From positions 14,868,092 through 14,930,091 of the forward strand of contig NC_135554.1 in assembly GCF_964340395.1 (NCBI RefSeq): a DNA stretch of 62,000 nt. Reading direction: 5' to 3'. The translations under genes were made by a program, and so were the position numbers. Of the stretch, positions 59,357-62,000 are shown one piece after another. Numbering within the stretch: position 1 is the stretch's first letter; every line of letters starts with the position of its first letter. This DNA comes from Glandiceps talaboti. Its lineage: Eukaryota > Hemichordata > Enteropneusta > Spengelidae. A model generated the notes under the pieces. The model made no database searches, had not been told where the DNA came from, and was given only the letters and a program-made list of their open reading frames with translations.

Positions 59357-59636
59357 CACTTGTGAGCTAATATTCTATTCCAGAATGACAATATTTTAGT
59401 CTTGGATGATCATAATACAAAATACATGAAATAATGACGTTATTAGGTATACTAGTATACAATATTTACCGTTGCCGGTTACTGTTTCGGATAACTTTCT
59501 TATCCGAAACAGTAATCGGCAACGTTAACAATATTTTTTGAAATATTGTATATACCCCATAACGTGATTATTTTGTATTATGATCATCCTAGACTAAAAT
59601 ATCACCATTCTGGAATATAATATTAGCTCACAAGTG
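59357..59636. mobile_element. 280-bp near-perfect hairpin element
   Basis: The element begins CACTTGTGAGCTAATATT and ends AATATTAGCTCACAAGTG. The arms stay complementary to the centre (TTTCGGATAA / TTATCCGAAA near 59488-59510) with scattered mismatches. No open frame. Confidence 0.92.
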
Positions 59637-60259
59637 TCTGTTATATTTTTCCATAAAGTAAATACTCCTTCAAGAAAACTTCTGGCATTAACATATCACA
59701 CTGTAAATGGAACTTTGTCAGAAGAATTCATGTGAATTATTTATTACTGACCATTCAACTATTACTGGGAGTGTCCATAACAACCTCTCCGTCAACATTA
59801 GATTTCTTATCATATGACCTATGACCTATGACCTTGTATAAAATACCAACGCCTTAGGCACACGTCATGCGTCATCACCTATGTACACGTAAAATATTGG
59901 TTGACATTAGACTAGACAAGCCCGATCGTAATTATGATTAGAAACCCAGGGATTACGAACCACTGTTGCTTTTCGACGTTTTTGAGTATAACATTAATTT
60001 AAAACAACAAGGGCGAGACGGAAATGTGTCAATATAATCTTGTGTCAGATTTGATATTAAGATTGTATGTACGGACAACTTATATGACACATCACACTTT
60101 GACATATTAAACTAACTGATACAGCTTTCGCGGATTTTTTAAACTTTCTTATTAAAATTCTCATGTCAAAGTAAGTCTATTTTTGGTTTTTTTAAAAATG
60201 TAAATAAAATTGTTATACGTATTCACGTTGTTTACGGTCGTCAAAAAGAAAACATTCTG

Positions 60260-60326
60260 GGTTAGGTTGGAAAACAATTTGTTTTCATGATTTAGTAATG
60301 AAAACAAATTGTTTTCCAACCTAACC
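60260..60326. repeat. Perfect 29-bp inverted repeat, 9-nt loop
   Basis: Left arm 60260-60288 starts GGTTAGGTTGGAAAACAATT. Right arm 60298-60326 is its exact reverse complement, ending CCAACCTAACC. The loop is GATTTAGTA. Confidence 0.95.
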
Positions 60327-60631
60327 TAGGGGGTCATTCACGTCCGTCAATCTATATGGACATCCTTAACATTTATATATATAAAAAATATTATGAAATG
60401 TGCCCTGCTTATTCCATTGCATTACTAGTCATGAGAAGGTACAATAATATTAATTAGGGGTTGGGTTATTCATTATCCTTGGCTTGTAACTTTTAGTGTA
60501 CAACATGTAGCAAATAAAGAATGTAGTGTTTTGAATGTACTCTATGACTCTGGTTATCTTTCCTTACCCACTACGCCAAACACCGGTCACCTCGATAAGG
60601 TTACAATTATTAAATCTTGTGTTTATCAATG

Positions 60632-60731
60632 TAGCCTAGAATTCAGTTATGTGGGCATTTTGGATATTGCCGAAGGGGAAAGAGAATAGTCCGCAAAATA
60701 TCCGTAGCCAGTTGAACTGGATTCTAGGCTA
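60632..60731. repeat. 100-bp inverted repeat with 17-bp arms
   Basis: TAGCCTAGAATTCAGTT (60632-60648) against AACTGGATTCTAGGCTA (60715-60731), one mismatch. The interior shows no further clear pairing. Confidence 0.6.
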
Positions 60732-61687
60732 TTGTAAATGTGATGCTGCAAAAGTTCACGAACTCCAAAAATGTGGGTTACTCTTCAGCTCTGTTTATTC
60801 TCTCTATACTTTGATTGACAGCATACACAGTATGAACTTCAAGGTATGTTGGCAAGTACGGTATACAAAATAAATATGAAATAGGAACGTATATTATAAA
60901 TGTTGATAAACAGAGTAAATAGACAAGGTAAATAAGTAAGTAAATAAACCATGTTTTACCATAGCGTTTTGTTAGTCTAGTTCCTATACAGTATCGTTAC
61001 GATATATACCTCCACTCACGTGACAATAGAAACCACATTTGGTATCCAGACTATTGTTTTGTTGGTAAATACACATTCAATATAAAATTTGTTATGTGTA
61101 TTATTGTTATACCCTTAACAATACTAAATTGTAGTCACCTAGGTTTTAGGTAGGTAGGTTATAGTTGAAGGTGTCAACCGTTCTTTAATCCGTCGTTGTT
61201 GTTCATTATTGTCTCCATGGTTACGTGTACTATTTCCAATATATCCGAATTGTATATAATTTAGAATATTTGCTTTTTAGCTGTTCCTGGTTTAAACCGT
61301 TTGCCCTCCTGCAATCATTGTTGTGTGTCGTAGTTGACAGACGATAAAAATGACCACGGTGGTAATCGTTATCTGGAAGCTTATCTAAGCAGTGTGTCAT
61401 GTGTCTATCACTAATGTTTAATCTAGTTTCAAAATTTAACTCAGACTCGAATTAATCACTGTTATGAAAGCTTCACCACATGACCATCACGACTAGAAAA
61501 CAGACATAACACTACCGTATACCTGTACCTTGGAACATCCGTATTGTTGACCAAGTCACTTCATACTATATACATATATGGTACACGTGTTTATCATATA
61601 GCATTCTATAACACTGACAATCGTTGGCATTATTTGACGAGAAGGTTGTTTTGGTTTGGTTTATGTAAGACAAGTGACGCATCAAAG

Positions 61688-61763
61688 ATGGCGGACAGTT
61701 TATTTTCCCACCTCATCTCGTTACTGGTCATTATAAGTGTATCTATGATATGTGTGTCAGCAG
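61688..61763 (+). CDS. First exon (signal peptide) of a gene running off the right edge
   Basis: AAAGATGGCGG gives a strong start context (also a YY1-like site). The 76-nt exon encodes MADSLFSHLISLLVIISVSM and then ICVSA, a signal peptide with an Ala-x-Ala-like end, and stops at GCAG|GTAAGC in phase 1. The ATG at 61688 is preferred over an upstream in-frame one because of its context. The mature protein lies beyond the window. The (GTAT)n tract from about 61805 is in its intron. Confidence 0.65.
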
Positions 61764-61804
61764 GTAAGCCACCTCGTTAATTTTGAATTGATTGGACAAA
61801 CTTT

Positions 61805-62000
61805 GTATGTATGTATGTATGTATGTATGTATGTATGTATGTATGTATGTATGTATGTATGTATGTATGTATGTATGTATGTATGTATGTATGTATGTAT
61901 GTATGTATGTATGTATGTATGTATGTATGTATGTATGTATGTATGTATGTGTGTGTGTATGTGTGTGTATGTGTGTGTATGTATGTATGTGTGTGTGTGT
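61805..62000. repeat. (GTAT)n microsatellite, continues past the window
   Basis: About 145 bp of pure GTAT, then GTGTGTAT variants to the window end. Confidence 0.96.

Larger units (their letters stand above)
59637..61687. other. Intergenic, no gene seen apart from the inverted repeats
   Basis: AT-rich. A triplet of CCTATGA phrases at 59815-59835 (ATATGACCTATGACCTATGA) is a small tandem repeat. A 74-codon open stretch at 60649-60873 overlaps the inverted repeat and has no splice or family support. Confidence 0.5.

Noticed and set aside
60649-60873. 74-codon + strand frame (MWAFWILPKGKENS...)
   Set aside because: It overlaps an inverted repeat, with no neighbours, splice sites or poly(A) signal in support.

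Overview
The window is animal nuclear DNA. Coding sequence occurs only as short exons joined by GT-AG introns (one probable GC-AG). There are AATAAA poly(A) signals, a tRNA-derived SINE, a LINE fragment, hairpin elements and very abundant microsatellites and minisatellites. One gene is clearly an SSUH2 homologue, which is a metazoan family. Composition and repeat style suggest a marine invertebrate, possibly a non-vertebrate deuterostome or a lophotrochozoan, but I cannot name the lineage from this sequence. Nothing prokaryotic is present.

Layout. (1) 310-11015, + strand: ten 3' exons of an SSUH2-like gene. Its first visible intron is almost entirely a 57-bp minisatellite (about 79 copies). 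(2) 11-16.7 kb: no gene seen; MITE-like copies, an inverted repeat, a 5 x 68 bp tandem repeat and microsatellites. (3) 16.8-24.0 kb, + strand: two tandem paralogous genes for type II single-pass membrane proteins. They share a glycine-rich transmembrane helix and an eight-cysteine ectodomain that I do not recognise, and a 23-bp minisatellite lies between them. (4) 24.7-28.6 kb: a possible minus-strand last exon, an NRF1-type palindrome, a diverged 220-bp repeat and a broken terminal exon of a transposon-associated family. (5) About 29.3-44.2 kb: a tandem array of nine 1.07/1.67-kb units, each built from five 65-75 bp sub-repeats. A SINE has inserted in one unit and a 2.3-kb element in another. 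(6) 45.15-49.71 kb, - strand: a five-exon mucin-like type I membrane protein (signal peptide, Thr/Ser-rich stalk, SEA-like juxtamembrane module, TM helix). (7) 51.2-53.8 kb: a TIR-bounded repeat and a 5'-truncated, frameshifted LINE. (8) 54.2-57.5 kb, + strand: a small secreted 81-aa protein with a TATA promoter, three exons and a poly(A) signal. (9) 56-60.7 kb: a cluster of foldback (hairpin) elements. (10) 61688-61763, + strand: the signal-peptide first exon of a gene that runs off the window.

Four of the genes encode secretory-pathway or surface proteins (two type II, one mucin-like type I, one small secreted), and a fifth signal exon starts at the right edge. Nothing shows that they act together. 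The most promising undescribed items are the eight-cysteine type II pair, the polybasic-site secreted peptide, and the nested tandem array.

Coordinates come from reading exons by eye, checking splice consensus and reading-frame phase. No alignment or database search was run.
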